NCBI RefSeq assembly: GCF_000348985.1
Contig: NC_035924.1
Coordinates: 1,240,001-1,304,000, forward strand
Source of the DNA: Huiozyma naganishii CBS 8797
Taxonomy: Eukaryota > Ascomycota > Saccharomycetes > Saccharomycetales > Saccharomycetaceae
DNA length: 64,000 nt
Direction: 5' to 3'
A program made the translations under genes and the position numbers. The notes under the pieces were generated by a model. That model was not told where the DNA came from. It was given only the letters and a program-made list of their open reading frames with translations, and did not search any database. Shown one piece after another: positions 19,061-30,116 of this stretch. Numbering within the stretch: position 1 is the stretch's first letter; every line of letters begins with the position of its first letter.

Positions 19061-21883
19061 ATGCCGCCAGGGGCCAACAGACAGAAGGTTTCGCTGTCAT
19101 TTGACGACGATTCGGGCAGTGAATGCTCCTCAGATGAGGACCAACGGACAGAGCGCCAGCCCGTCGTGTTCAAAAGGATGGGCAAAGATGCTGCGCATAG
19201 ACTGAAACAATACAGTGCAGGCGCCGGTACCCAGCTGGGAGATCAGCGTGTAGCTAAGCAACCTTCGGCTCAAATCGCTGTACACCATTCACCAAATCAG
19301 GATACTTCTACTGGTCCTGTAGTGAGCAGTACAACAAAGTCTACAGTATACAACAGCCCCATCACGTCAGAGGGTGCCACGCTGTACCCGCTCCCGCCGA
19401 GCAAAAGGTACTCACCACCGTTCCTTGCAGACTACGGACGCCATAACGTCATCACGATGCTAGAAGGTAGAGAGTCCATCTCTGCGTTTAGGAACCCGCA
19501 GTCGCAATTCTCACAGGCTGCGAAACAGGGCAGCAACTTGATCCACAGAGAACGGGCTACGAGGCATCGCGCAAGAAGAAACAACACGGACTCGTCGCTG
19601 CAATCCACCACTTTGGGCAACGTACTGGGCGTACAAGCGAATCCAATCGCAGAGAAACACGAGCCTCCTGACACGAACTCCCAGGAACCTACAAGGGAAA
19701 TGATTCAGTTGCAAAGGGAATCCCTTCCGGCGTACAAAGTGCGCGAAGAACTTGTCTCGCTCGTCAGGTTTAACCAGGTTTCCATCGTTATCGGGGAGAC
19801 AGGGTCTGGGAAAACGACACAACTGGCCCAGTTCCTCCACGGTGACGGAATCTCGTCCATCGCCATCACACAGCCCCGGAGAATCGCTGCAATGTCTGTT
19901 GCACGGAGGGTCGCGCAGGAGATGGACGTCGCCCTGGGGGCAGAGGTTGGATACTCGATAAGATTCGAGGACGTCACCTCGAGCAAGACGCAGATCAAAT
20001 TCATGACAGACGGTATCCTGCTACGGGAGACCCTGCTGGACCCGTACTTGTCCCACTACGACTGCATTATTATAGACGAGGCACACGAACGGTCGCTCAA
20101 CACAGACGTGCTCATGGGTATCCTAAAGGACTTGCTTACCAAAAGGAAAGACATCAAACTGATCATCACCTCAGCGACCATCAACGCGGCAAAGTTCTCC
20201 AAATTCTTTGGGAACGCACCACAGTTTACCATCCCGGGGAAGACTTTTCCTGTTGATGTCGTCTATGCGAAAACACCAGTGGACGATTACGTCGAGGCGG
20301 CCGTACTGGAGGCAACAAGGATCCATTTGGGCACCGCAATAGAGAGCGGCGACGTTTTGATCTTCATGACGGGCCAAGAGGACATCGAGGTGACAGAGAA
20401 CGGGATCAAGGAAAAACTTTTGCAAGTCTACAGCAAAAGGGACGCCCAAATATCCACTTTCGAGGACATTAAGGATCTAGAGGTATACCCAATATACTCC
20501 GCATTACCGCCAAACCTACAAAATAGAATCTTCCATAAACTAGACCCATCAAAGAGGAAGATCGTCATTGCGACAAACATCGCCGAGACGTCGCTTACTA
20601 TCGACAGTATCCGTTACGTTATCGATAGTGGATACTCCAAGCTGAAAGTTTTCAACGCCAAAATAGGACTCGATACGCTTGCGGTCACACCAATATCGTG
20701 TGCCAATGCAAACCAGAGGTCAGGGAGAGCGGGACGTACAGGGCCAGGGACAGCGTATAGACTGTACACGGAGGAAACTTACGACGACGATATGTATCCG
20801 CACACCATTCCAGAAATCCAAAGGACAAACTTGTCCAACACCATCCTGTTATTGAAGTCGTTAGGTGTAACGGATATTTTGCAGTTCCCGTTTATCGATA
20901 AACCCCCGACGGAGACACTACTTGCATCAATGTACGAACTTTGGTTCATTAATGCTCTAGATAATTTTGGGGCATTGACACCGTTAGGGAGAGAGATGTC
21001 CAAATTACCGCTACCACCGTCGCTGTCCAAGGTTCTCATCGTGGCCTCACAGTATGATTGCTCTGAGGAGATCTTGACTATTGTGTCGATGTTATCAGTG
21101 CCGTCTGTTTTTCATAGACCGAAAGAGTACGAGAAGGAGTCTGATTTGGCAAGAGCGAAGTTCTTCGTCCCGGAATCAGATCATCTAACACTGTTGAACG
21201 TATTCTCTCAATGGAGGCAGAACAGATACTCCGCTCAATGGTGCCAACGTCATTTCCTTGTGCATCGCTCCTTGGCACGAGCAAAAGATATCCGTGAACA
21301 ACTGGCTCGCATTATGACAAGAAACAAGATCCCCATAAGCTCGTCGGGATCGGACTGGACCATTATCAGGAAGTGCATTTGCTCTGGTTTTGCGCACCAA
21401 GCGGCCAAAAGCTCAGGGTTGGGTAAATATGTGAGTTTGAAGACGGGTCTCCGTGTTGACGTGCACCCAACTAGCGCACTCTTCGGGTTGGGTGACCCGC
21501 CGCCGTACATTATATACCATGAGTTGCTGATGACTACGAAGGAGTACATGATTTGTAACACGGCGGTGGACCCCTTCTGGCTGATGGAATACGGTGGTTT
21601 GTTGTACAACATAAAGAGAATCGGGTCGTCAACTGCGGATTCGGTGATGTTCCCAGGTAGTGAAACCGGTACTGCACGGACAGCAAAGGATCCGCTGGAC
21701 GAACAAATCAAACTCTGTGAGACGCATCGGTCAAACAACATCGAACAATTGAAGCTTGACGCTTCAAAGTACGAAGAGGAGAAGAAACGAAGAGTCGAGG
21801 ACTTGCACAAGAGGAAGTTGCAGAAAGCAGATACATCATCGACAGTGGGGATGTCATTCAAACGACGGAAACCGTTCAGGTAA
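19061..21883 (+). CDS. PRP16: DEAH-box splicing ATPase Prp16
   Basis: A 940-residue RNA helicase (S. cerevisiae 1071) that remodels the spliceosome between the two transesterification steps and proofreads branch-site use. After a polar N-terminus (about 1-225) come motif [11 protein letters not shown] (about residue 247), motif II DEAHERS (about 339), motif [14 protein letters not shown], motif IV-V region [13 protein letters not shown], and motif [14 protein letters not shown]. The ratchet/WH and OB-fold region follows, with [20 protein letters not shown] residues, [15 protein letters not shown] and [15 protein letters not shown]. The N-terminus is shorter than in S. cerevisiae. DAP: position next to OMA1 as in YKR086W-YKR087C. 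Confidence 0.96.
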   Translation: MPPGANRQKVSLSFDDDSGSECSSDEDQRTERQPVVFKRMGKDAAHRLKQYSAGAGTQLGDQRVAKQPSAQIAVHHSPNQDTSTGPVVSSTTKSTVYNSPITSEGATLYPLPPSKRYSPPFLADYGRHNVITMLEGRESISAFRNPQSQFSQAAKQGSNLIHRERATRHRARRNNTDSSLQSTTLGNVLGVQANPIAEKHEPPDTNSQEPTREMIQLQRESLPAYKVREELVSLVRFNQVSIVIGETGSGKTTQLAQFLHGDGISSIAITQPRRIAAMSVARRVAQEMDVALGAEVGYSIRFEDVTSSKTQIKFMTDGILLRETLLDPYLSHYDCIIIDEAHERSLNTDVLMGILKDLLTKRKDIKLIITSATINAAKFSKFFGNAPQFTIPGKTFPVDVVYAKTPVDDYVEAAVLEATRIHLGTAIESGDVLIFMTGQEDIEVTENGIKEKLLQVYSKRDAQISTFEDIKDLEVYPIYSALPPNLQNRIFHKLDPSKRKIVIATNIAETSLTIDSIRYVIDSGYSKLKVFNAKIGLDTLAVTPISCANANQRSGRAGRTGPGTAYRLYTEETYDDDMYPHTIPEIQRTNLSNTILLLKSLGVTDILQFPFIDKPPTETLLASMYELWFINALDNFGALTPLGREMSKLPLPPSLSKVLIVASQYDCSEEILTIVSMLSVPSVFHRPKEYEKESDLARAKFFVPESDHLTLLNVFSQWRQNRYSAQWCQRHFLVHRSLARAKDIREQLARIMTRNKIPISSSGSDWTIIRKCICSGFAHQAAKSSGLGKYVSLKTGLRVDVHPTSALFGLGDPPPYIIYHELLMTTKEYMICNTAVDPFWLMEYGGLLYNIKRIGSSTADSVMFPGSETGTARTAKDPLDEQIKLCETHRSNNIEQLKLDASKYEEEKKRRVEDLHKRKLQKADTSSTVGMSFKRRKPFR

Positions 21884-21922
21884 TATTTATCTAGTATCTA
21901 TATATACATGATAGAACTTTAT

Positions 21923-23023
21923 TTAAATCCCCCAGCTGGGACCAGAGGATGGACCTGGGAACTCTTCAAATATGGGACCCAGAAAGGAATCTTGGAATCT
22001 CTTAGAGTACGATGACAGATTATGGCACTCGCTTTGCTCGTATAGGGCGTTGGCCTTGCCCATCCATTTGGTCATGTTTTCAATTCTATGCTCGCTCGCA
22101 GGGTGGGTGCTCAAGAACTCGAAACTGCCGCCCCCTGCAAGGTTCCTTTTCTCAAAGTTCGCCATCCGCTCCCACAATTTGACGGATTCGTTAGGGTTGA
22201 AGCAAGCTCGTGACATAATCATCAGTCCTATGTAGTCTGCCTCCGTTTCCATCTGCCTGGATGCTGGCATCCGTAACAGCCCATCGGTCAAAAGATTGTT
22301 GATCCCTTGGATCCCAGTTGCTGCGTACAGCAGCATACTGATCATCGAGTATATCGGTGCCTTGGAAAGATTCTCTGACGTGTGTCTAGCCAGCTGATGT
22401 GCAAATTCGTGCGAGAGGACGGTCGCCAAGCCGTCATCGTTCTTGCATATCCCGAGGATGTTGCTGAACACGAACACTTTCCCACCGGGGAGCACAAACG
22501 CGTTCGGCGGTGCTCTCGGGTCATTAACTACATGGATCTTCCACTCGACGCCCTCGAGCAGCGACCGGTCCACTGTTGGATCCTTCAAGCTCGCCTCGAC
22601 GATCTTCTCGAAGACTCTTTCGACTTTGCGAGACACCGGGTGAGTAGGCGGCAGCAACAGACCCCTCGTCTCTTGAAGTATGGACCGATACGTGTACCTG
22701 CCGAGCTTCAATTCGAGCCACGGCGGTATCCATATGAACCGTCTCCTGTTCGATACGGGGGCCTCGTTCAAGTGGGTGACGTAGAACAGCGCCCCACCGC
22801 CAAATAACAGCAGCAAATACTTCCTAGCGACAGGATCAAACAGCAAAGTCCTGAAGCTGGCCCCGCCACTGTCCTGCCTTCTGTTGAACCTCTGGTATGT
22901 ATATGGAGTCTCCAGACGATAAAGCCGTCGGGGGATCAGCGATGGCACCAGCGGGGCAGCAGTCCGGACTGTACTCCGAAGAGTCAACTGAGCAGCAGGT
23001 CGCAGAAGCCTCAATCCAAACAT
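21923..23023 (-). CDS. OMA1: Mitochondrial inner-membrane metalloprotease Oma1
   Basis: A 366-residue M48-family protease (S. cerevisiae 345) that degrades misfolded inner-membrane proteins under stress. The N-terminus MFGLRLLRPAAQLTLRSTVR is a basic presequence. A membrane segment follows (YLLLLFGGGALFYVTHL). The zinc site LSHEFAHQLARH gives the HExxH motif at about residue 204, with ETEADYIGL supplying the third ligand. The upstream part of the frame begins at a GTG; the first ATG at 23023 yields the presequence and is chosen. Its stop is about 40 bp from that of PRP16 (convergent). Confidence 0.96.
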   Translation of the reverse strand: MFGLRLLRPAAQLTLRSTVRTAAPLVPSLIPRRLYRLETPYTYQRFNRRQDSGGASFRTLLFDPVARKYLLLLFGGGALFYVTHLNEAPVSNRRRFIWIPPWLELKLGRYTYRSILQETRGLLLPPTHPVSRKVERVFEKIVEASLKDPTVDRSLLEGVEWKIHVVNDPRAPPNAFVLPGGKVFVFSNILGICKNDDGLATVLSHEFAHQLARHTSENLSKAPIYSMISMLLYAATGIQGINNLLTDGLLRMPASRQMETEADYIGLMIMSRACFNPNESVKLWERMANFEKRNLAGGGSFEFLSTHPASEHRIENMTKWMGKANALYEQSECHNLSSYSKRFQDSFLGPIFEEFPGPSSGPSWGI

Positions 23024-23183
23024 ATCTATGGAACGGTACCCAGTGGACCTACGGTACAGTAACCAGAAGGTTCCACTGTATGTCACTGTGAATATACTGA
23101 CACTTATACATATATATATATATGTATATATACACTAATAGAGGGGGAGGTCATAGAAACGGTGTAGTGCTCCACTATCATCG

Positions 23184-24176
23184 TTATATCTCGAAGGAGT
23201 CTGGTTCTATTGAAACTGTGCCGTTGTTCTGGTTTGCTGCGGTGGTGGTGGTCTGGGACATCTCCCTGTACCGTCTCTGCGTCCTAAAGTATAGCAACCA
23301 AGCGGTCAACGTGAACACGGCGATTGTGACGAGTATACTGGCGAAATCGAACAGTCTGGAGCCTGCAGAGGTGGTCTCCCCCATATTCTTGATTCGGGAT
23401 CCAATGAACAAGTAGATAAGAAGCTTTGGGGAAGTTATAACGTTCGCAATGGCGAAATTCTTGAGAGAGATACCGTAGATGCTTGCGATGGCGCCGTTGG
23501 TTAGCGAGTAAGGGAATGGGCACAGTCTCAACAGGGCGAGCAGCCAGTAACTGTTGTTCTCCTGGAGTACGGAGGCGAAAGCCTCGAATCTTTTGTTCAT
23601 GTGTAACAACCGCTCCGCCCTGGACCTCAGGATATTCTTGAACAGCGCAAACGAGGCGATCGATCCACCGACGGAACCAATTGCCAGGATTATCCACCCA
23701 TGCAGGGATACACCGTAGATAAGTCCCGTGCTCGTCGACAGGAAGGAGAACCCAATCAGCGGCGGGAACCCAACTATGAACACGAGCAGGCACAGGATAA
23801 ATGGCGTCGACTTCTTCGAACTGAGTTCATCGGAAACCTCTACGAGCTTAACCAGCACGGCATTGTGGTAGACAAGCAGAAGCACGCCAGTGACGCACAT
23901 GGCAGCACCACACATAGTCAGCAGCATCTTTTTCCAGAGGGATAACTCGCCGTACTCGTTCACGATATGGTACCCGAGTTTCTTGACGTTGTAGATGAAC
24001 CGTTGCCGTGGCGTCAGATTGTACATATCCAGCATATCGTGCTCCTCGGGCGGACCGCCCGTGAGGGAATTGTCGAGCTCCAGGTCCTCGTTCAACTCAT
24101 TGAACAGGGCCTCGTTGAACTCATTTATGTTGTCATCAACGGCAGGATCATCAAACGGATTAGATTGGCCGGACAT
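23184..24176 (-). CDS. TVP38: Golgi membrane protein Tvp38 (VTT/DedA-type)
   Basis: A 330-residue protein (S. cerevisiae 337) with an acidic N-terminal cytosolic tail and several membrane segments, including LTMCGAAMCVTGVLLLVYH, ILCLLVFIVGFPPLIGFSFL and a C-terminal FDFASILVTIAVFTLTAWLL. The VTT core RLCPFPYSLTNGAIASIYGI is strongly conserved with yeast. It sits in late-Golgi Tvp23-vesicle membranes; VTT proteins are linked to lipid scrambling, which is a family inference here. The ATG at 24176 (MSGQSNPFDD) is used rather than the upstream TTG. Confidence 0.95.
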   Translation of the reverse strand: MSGQSNPFDDPAVDDNINEFNEALFNELNEDLELDNSLTGGPPEEHDMLDMYNLTPRQRFIYNVKKLGYHIVNEYGELSLWKKMLLTMCGAAMCVTGVLLLVYHNAVLVKLVEVSDELSSKKSTPFILCLLVFIVGFPPLIGFSFLSTSTGLIYGVSLHGWIILAIGSVGGSIASFALFKNILRSRAERLLHMNKRFEAFASVLQENNSYWLLALLRLCPFPYSLTNGAIASIYGISLKNFAIANVITSPKLLIYLFIGSRIKNMGETTSAGSRLFDFASILVTIAVFTLTAWLLYFRTQRRYREMSQTTTTAANQNNGTVSIEPDSFEI

Positions 24177-24403
24177 CGCAGGGGGCACTCGTTCAAACAG
24201 CAGCAGGTGTTCGAGCAAGAATTGACCACGCCCGGTGACTGTCCAGGCTACTACAAAGCCTTGTAGATCACCAACACAAGGGGAGGGGGATCTTCAAAGC
24301 TTCACCTCTCTTTAAGACGAATTTGTGATCGAATATTGATGCAGATGCCTACAAGCGATGGATAACGAAGTATATAATAATGCGGTGGTACATAGCGGTG
24401 CTC

Positions 24404-27097
24404 TCACTGTTCGCTGCTGCTGCTGCTGCTGTCTTGAAGCGGCAGTTTCGAAGCCTCTGGCAACACGATGCTTGTCTCCGGAGAAAGCTCCACGTCTTCC
24501 GGTGCGGTGCTGCTCTCCTGTTCTTGTCCCGTGGTCTCGAGTTTCGTGCCCTTGGGCGAGGGCAGCGCCGGCTCTGAGTCCGTGCTGTCTTTGTCGTCCT
24601 CAAAGGGCACTGCAGCGGTACCGTACCGCTGGAGGTAAACGTCTGCGCTGTTGCGCCTTGTCTCCTCGGCGGACACGCTGTTTGTGATCAGTTTGTGGTC
24701 GAACGTGCCGGATCTTGGTCTCCCGCCCCAGCCGTGGGCAAACGATGACGACGACGCGGACCCCAGTGGGCTTTCCCTCTTGTAGGGGGACCTCCACTCC
24801 ATTTTGTTCTGATAGTAGTCCTTGCTGCCGTTCGCTGGCGAGTGCAGTAGCGAGTCCCTCCGCGGGGAGTCGATCATCACCGTGTTCCAACCGCGTCGTT
24901 CCATGGGGAACATGATGTGGCCCGTGCTTCTCTTCCCGTGTGTGGTCCTGGAGAACCCGTGGTTCGTCGCGTGCCGTTGGTAGTACGAGTTTGAGCTGAG
25001 GATGCGGGACGGCGGTGAGGTGATGCTGAAGGACTTAGAGGAGTACTTCTTGCGCAAATTCGCGTTGGCGCCTGAATCCGATTTGCGCCTGTGTGCGCTT
25101 TGAGAGCGCCCCGCTGTGCACCCGTTCAGTTTCTCCTGTAGTTGGTCGCCGTTGTTGTTCACGTTCGGGTTCTCGCGCAACAGCAGTAGCGAGTTTGTGG
25201 ACTCCGTCTCTAGCAAGTTGTCGTCCAGTACTGTGTTGGATTCTTCCCCACGTTGCTTGCCCCTGTTCACCCCCCACTTCCGTACCTCGTTCTGAGGCAT
25301 GTTCGGAGACGCGGACTTGATCAGCCCGATGGGGAGGTCCGCAAATTGCAATGGGTTCTTTAGTGAGGACGACACGATCATTTTGCCCTTCATGAGCGAG
25401 ATGGCTTTGTCCAGGAGAAACTCCTGTCCGCAGTGGTTCTCGATGATCGATATCTTGGGCCAGGTGGTCCGTGCACCGTTGGTGAATTCCCGGAGAAGGA
25501 ACTCCTTTGTTGGGTTCGACAGCAGTTCGTTTATGCGTGCGAGCATGCTCAGATCTGGAAGGATGGTGATGTCTCCGGAGTACTGCTGCGACAGGACGGA
25601 CCTGAACTTGGTCAGCGTGTTCTTTGCGATACCGATCTCACTACCGATCTCGAGCAAATGGATCACCTCGTCGGACATGAACTTGTACAGAGTCGCCATG
25701 TGCTGTCTGAGCCTTGCGCTGAACTCATCCTCTATTTCACCCCCAACGCAGGAGACAGACAGTTTCAGGAAGGGCACGACGTGAATGTTTACCTGGCATG
25801 CGATAATGTGGTCGACGTTAAACATCTCAGAGAGTCTCGAGATCGGAAGGTCGTTGTCGACGGATCCGTCAACGAACTTTACAGAGGAGCTGCCGTTCCA
25901 CTCCCGCTTCCTGCCCGTCCTCGGGTCCTTTTCAAACAAAGGTGATGAGGGGAAAATCCCCGGAAGTGAGCATGAGGCGCACACGGCGGACCAGATGAGC
26001 ACGTTCGGTGCTGTCAGATTGTTGAGCAGTCGTGGTTGTTCGAAGAGCGACGCTGGGGACACTGTAATGTTGAGGATCTTGCCTGTCCTGTTGTACGCCT
26101 CCCTAAATGTAAGGTCCCCCAAGAATGAAATCATCGTGTGGACGAGGTGCTTGTTGTCGAACCAGGTCCCGTTTTTGAAGAACCGGGACATCTTGATGAG
26201 GAAGTTCTCCCCCTCTGACTTCTCGCTGTCGTCTTTGAAGATGTTGAAGTCTGTGCTCATGATATTCTCTAGTAGACTAGGCAGTTCCTCCTTGTTGTGC
26301 ACAGAAAGGATGGATGCGACGATCGCGCCCGCGCTGCTGCCGCTGATGACCCGGGGTAAAGAGTCCAGTTCGAAGAGCGTCGCTAGGACCCCAACGTGGA
26401 AGAGTCCGAAAGTACCACCTCCACTGAGCACAAGCGCGGTCCTACCAATATTCCTGCGCGTCTGTTGCAGGATCCCAATGACGTACGTGTCATCGAGTTC
26501 TTCGGCCTCGATGAGCGCCGCGACGCAGAGTCGCGACTCGCTCATATACTCGTCGATGAGTGTCTTCGTGCCGATGTAAGAGTGCCGGTACAAGTTCACG
26601 TTCCCCATATTCCCCAAATTGCGCACCCAGTTGGTTCGCACGAGGTAGAGTAGTTGTTCGAGGTCCCCATTAAGCCTTGCGCGCCGCATCTTCCCCAAGA
26701 CGCTCTCAACAAGCTCGTAGTCGTATAGGGACGACTCCCGGTGCAGCTTCCACTGTTGCTTCCCCGTGAGCATATCCAGCTCTGTCGCGGCCTGTCTCCA
26801 CTCCGTGTACGACGCCGCATGAGTCCGCTGCGCTTGTAACTCCTTGATCATCACGTCCCGCTCGTAGTCGCCCACAAACAGCCGGTAGCAGAACATCCTG
26901 AACCGGGAAAGAAGCCCAACTTCACCAACATCATCAACCTCGTCATCGTCACTGCCTTCGGCCGCTAGCGTCGCCACCGTACCTTGTGTCCCCTGTAAGG
27001 CCTGCCCAGTCTCTGCTTCCCTCCCGTAGTACCGCGCTATAAACCCACGTGAGACGTCCATGCCGCGCACGGACAGCAACGCAGACATAACTTCCAT
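24404..27097 (-). CDS. TGL4: Triacylglycerol lipase of lipid droplets (patatin family)
   Basis: An 897-residue protein (S. cerevisiae Tgl4 910) that mobilises stored fat; in S. cerevisiae Cdk1 activates it at G1/S. The patatin domain has the oxyanion loop GGGTFGLFH (about residue 225), the nucleophile elbow GSSAG (about 255) and the catalytic Asp in DGSVDNDLP (about 412). The preceding helix RTNWVRNLGNMGNVNLYRHS is near identical to yeast. The C-terminal about 270 residues are Ser-rich and disordered, ending in a Ser run and EQ. ATG at 27097 is the first; MSALLSVRG three codons later is an alternative. Tgl5 is the S. cerevisiae ohnologue, so TGL4 versus TGL5 rests on position. Confidence 0.95.
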   Translation of the reverse strand: MEVMSALLSVRGMDVSRGFIARYYGREAETGQALQGTQGTVATLAAEGSDDDEVDDVGEVGLLSRFRMFCYRLFVGDYERDVMIKELQAQRTHAASYTEWRQAATELDMLTGKQQWKLHRESSLYDYELVESVLGKMRRARLNGDLEQLLYLVRTNWVRNLGNMGNVNLYRHSYIGTKTLIDEYMSESRLCVAALIEAEELDDTYVIGILQQTRRNIGRTALVLSGGGTFGLFHVGVLATLFELDSLPRVISGSSAGAIVASILSVHNKEELPSLLENIMSTDFNIFKDDSEKSEGENFLIKMSRFFKNGTWFDNKHLVHTMISFLGDLTFREAYNRTGKILNITVSPASLFEQPRLLNNLTAPNVLIWSAVCASCSLPGIFPSSPLFEKDPRTGRKREWNGSSSVKFVDGSVDNDLPISRLSEMFNVDHIIACQVNIHVVPFLKLSVSCVGGEIEDEFSARLRQHMATLYKFMSDEVIHLLEIGSEIGIAKNTLTKFRSVLSQQYSGDITILPDLSMLARINELLSNPTKEFLLREFTNGARTTWPKISIIENHCGQEFLLDKAISLMKGKMIVSSSLKNPLQFADLPIGLIKSASPNMPQNEVRKWGVNRGKQRGEESNTVLDDNLLETESTNSLLLLRENPNVNNNGDQLQEKLNGCTAGRSQSAHRRKSDSGANANLRKKYSSKSFSITSPPSRILSSNSYYQRHATNHGFSRTTHGKRSTGHIMFPMERRGWNTVMIDSPRRDSLLHSPANGSKDYYQNKMEWRSPYKRESPLGSASSSSFAHGWGGRPRSGTFDHKLITNSVSAEETRRNSADVYLQRYGTAAVPFEDDKDSTDSEPALPSPKGTKLETTGQEQESSTAPEDVELSPETSIVLPEASKLPLQDSSSSSSEQ

Positions 27098-27816
27098 CGT
27101 CAGCGTCGTTCACACCGTCTACAGATGTCCTCAACAGCCTCTTCAACACTGTCTTGTAGTGTAACGGTCTCTTCGCGGCTTCTGATTTGAATTCAATGAA
27201 AGAAGCGAAGGGACCGCTGATGCAGTTCTACAAGGCATCTGCTGGGGTTATACTGGGGTACTACTAGGGTTGCTGAACCGACGGATGTGTTAAGACGTGG
27301 TGGGGGGTTGTCGTTGGGCGCTGGGCGTTGGGTGCCAGGTGGTGGGCCGGTGTGGCTTGTAAGAACGGACGAAGCAAGAGTGATGAGACGGTGGGTCGTG
27401 CGTGTCTACGAGAAGTGCGGATGGGAGAGAGTTGAGGGGACTAGGTTGGTTCGAGTAGTTGGGGGCACCAGGGTCACCGGGTCACCAGGGTCGCGGTGAT
27501 ACTCGATATGGGTGGCCGATGAGGTACTAATATCTACTTGTTCAATTGTCCCCCAAAAACGCCAATTGACCACACCCAACGAACCTTCAACACAACGATA
27601 CGACCAAAACGATCCAGCAAGGCTTCAGGCGCCTCCTGCAGGTCCCCCCACGACCCGCCATCGCTCTTCTCTTCAAGCTGTGATCCGCGACACAAAACTG
27701 GTGCATTTTTGTTCAAAAGACGTGGATGAAGAGACGGTCTCTTCCCCAGTCGGCAGGTCTTGTTCTGTTGTAACGGACTGATACTCGTACGATATACACA
27801 GGTGCAATTGAGAGAA
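27098..27816. promoter_or_regulatory. Divergent promoter TGL4 / PXL1
   Basis: About 720 bp. G-rich on the plus strand at 27295-27500, with direct repeats of GGGTCACC (27471-27490). Frames in 27512-27781 start at non-ATG or lack similarity. No TACTAAC/GTATGT pair supports an upstream exon for PXL1. Confidence 0.5.
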
Positions 27817-29685
27817 ATGTACGGCTCGCCATTCCCGCCTTTGAACCCGAAGGTACGGTACAAGACCGCGCTTGAGCGGGCAGGTTTCGACGTGAACAGA
27901 GACGAGTTGGCCGCTGCAGCGGCCAGGAGACGGTCCCCGGAGCGCACGCTACGGTCTGTGACAAGTCCAGTTGCAGCGCTGGACACAGCGGGCCCACCGC
28001 GCGTGGTGGAGCACGCTCACAGAGGGGATACGAACCAGTACGCGCAATTGAACAAGAAACCGTCCCCAGCGTCGTTCTACCCGAGTGGGCAGCCCTGGGC
28101 GGGAGACGTACGAGTCGGTAGTGCACCAGTGGCAGGGACCCACGACAGGGGCCAAGAGAATAGTACATATGGTGCGGAACGATATAGCGAGGGAGCGGAA
28201 ACCAGTGGAAACCCGTATGCGGGGGTGGCACAACCAACGGTCAACCCGTATGCTCAGGCGAGTAACCAGACCAACGCTAACCCTTACGGTGGTTCTGCAA
28301 ACTACCAGACAGCGCAATACGGGGACACACAGCCCGTCGAGGATACACCGAACTTGTTTACGATGAACGAACCGGCATTCCAGCCAAACAACGGTGTAGC
28401 GCACGACGCTATGGACCCAATTGAGAAGAGCTTCATGATGCTCACGCAGAGTGACAGCAAAAGCATACTGGGCTCGGAGCCCCCACAAAACTTGCATCGC
28501 TCCCCGGCAAACACAGCGTCGCCGCATACTTCAGCGGGGAAGACGCACGCCAAGAGCATAGACAACTTGAACCTCGAACCGAACGCACAGCTCAGTATTG
28601 CCGTGGAAAGTCCGCTGAATCTTGGGTTAGAGCGTACTTCGAGGCAAGTGGACCCGTTGGCCTCACGTCCTGACAGCACATCGCAGAAACTGCTGCAGAC
28701 TTTCAACGTCGAAGAAACAACGCCTAATCTGGGCCACGACTCCTCGACGAACTTACAAGTGGAACAACTAATAGCACAGCTGGATGACGTTTCGCTGTCC
28801 CGCAACGAGAGGCTCGACACGGGGATGGGACCACCAAACTCTTTACAACAACACCAGCGGGCCAAGAAATCTAGCGCGTACATGTCCGGTTTCCCGGCGA
28901 AACAGATCCAGAAACCAGTAGTGAACACAGACTCCATATATCAGCCAAGCCAACTTGCCTCCCGCGACAGTTCCGAGTCCAGCGCGAGCGAACAGAGTTT
29001 CACGTACGCCCCAAATATCCGCACAGGGCCCGGCCAGGGCTACGGCGGAGTGCGTGGACAACTGGGCCGCCACAGCAACGAGTCCGACTTCTATGCGTCG
29101 TCGTCGACGTCCCTNNNNNNNNNNNNNNNNNNNTTGCTAGGGGAACCCCGCCAGGATGTGACAACCACCACGCCGGAGCCACCTCGAAAGATTTACCCGC
29201 CAGGCGAGGGCCCCTGCAGAGGGTGCAATCTGGAAATCCATGGCAGGGGTGTCTGCTCGAAACGGCAGAACGAACTGTCCGGCCAATGGCACAGGGAATG
29301 CTTCCACTGTTCCAGCTGCGACGTCAGATTCAACAGGAGAACCACATGCTACATTTTCAATGACGCACCGTACTGCCAGAGACACTACCACGAGGCAAAC
29401 GGGTCCATCTGTAATGTCTGTGACGACATCATCGAGGGCGAGTGCCTCGAAAACGATAAGAGACAGCGCTACCACGTCAAGTGCCTCAAGTGTTTCCTAT
29501 GCCACCAATTGATAACAAAGGACTACTACATTTTCAACGGGACCGTTCCGCTATGTGGGAACCACGACATGGATGCGCTACTAAGAGACGGTCTCTCGCC
29601 ATTGGAGGACTCCACGCATGAGCCAAAGACCAACCACAATAACGTCATCTCCAAGAGAAGGACAAGACTGATAAACTACGATTAA
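27817..29685 (+). CDS. PXL1: LIM-domain paxillin-like polarity protein (contains assembly gap)
   Basis: About 622 codons including a run of N. Pxl1 acts at sites of polarised growth and the bud neck, in Rho1/Cdc42 and calcineurin-linked septation. The N-terminus MYGSPFPPLNPKVRYKTALE matches yeast Pxl1. The middle is disordered and keeps LQVEQLIAQLDDVSLSRN. Two LIM domains end the protein: LIM1 from about residue 464 (CRGCNLEIHGRG ... HRECFHCSSCDVRF) and LIM2 from about 524 (CNVCDDIIEGEC ... HVKCLKCFLCHQL). The frame upstream begins with TTG; the ATG at 27817 is the first. Bases 29115-29133 are N; the frame is open through exactly 19 N, but the true gap length is unknown, so the linker length is uncertain. 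Confidence 0.94.
   Translation: MYGSPFPPLNPKVRYKTALERAGFDVNRDELAAAAARRRSPERTLRSVTSPVAALDTAGPPRVVEHAHRGDTNQYAQLNKKPSPASFYPSGQPWAGDVRVGSAPVAGTHDRGQENSTYGAERYSEGAETSGNPYAGVAQPTVNPYAQASNQTNANPYGGSANYQTAQYGDTQPVEDTPNLFTMNEPAFQPNNGVAHDAMDPIEKSFMMLTQSDSKSILGSEPPQNLHRSPANTASPHTSAGKTHAKSIDNLNLEPNAQLSIAVESPLNLGLERTSRQVDPLASRPDSTSQKLLQTFNVEETTPNLGHDSSTNLQVEQLIAQLDDVSLSRNERLDTGMGPPNSLQQHQRAKKSSAYMSGFPAKQIQKPVVNTDSIYQPSQLASRDSSESSASEQSFTYAPNIRTGPGQGYGGVRGQLGRHSNESDFYASSSTSXXXXXXXLLGEPRQDVTTTTPEPPRKIYPPGEGPCRGCNLEIHGRGVCSKRQNELSGQWHRECFHCSSCDVRFNRRTTCYIFNDAPYCQRHYHEANGSICNVCDDIIEGECLENDKRQRYHVKCLKCFLCHQLITKDYYIFNGTVPLCGNHDMDALLRDGLSPLEDSTHEPKTNHNNVISKRRTRLINYD
29115..29133. other. Assembly gap (19 N)
   Basis: Nineteen undetermined bases within the PXL1 linker, just before LIM1. 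A Ser/Thr codon repeat (TCGTCGTCGACGTC-like) flanks the gap on the left, a plausible cause of poor sequence. Confidence 0.99.
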
Positions 29686-30116
29686 CAACGTCTCTTGCGA
29701 TTCCTCTCCTCTTATTCATATACGTTTACGTACCACTTTTCCGCGAGGAGGTATCAAATAACTTTCTGGCAATCAATCGCAAGCAACTCTCGACGAGACT
29801 CGACCGTCACAGAGGCAGTATCGCATGAGTATCCGTACCGTTGACGCCGTCAACCGCCCAGGACTCGAACCGGAGACTGTCACTTATGTGTCGACCGGAT
29901 TTCTCAACAGGTAAAAAATTTTGTGACGCTGTAACGGTCCCGATTGGTACAGTTTTGATGCGCTGTCCAGTTCCCGCAGTGGTCTGGTCCCTTTGTACTC
30001 CGTCGGAACGTTTGGCGAAGGCAGATACGTTGTCTGCTGGGGCCTCTTTCTCTTTGTGTTCTCCTGCTGAAATTACATCGAGAAGGAGGATTCCTGGGGA
30101 GATTGCTGGTTGACTT

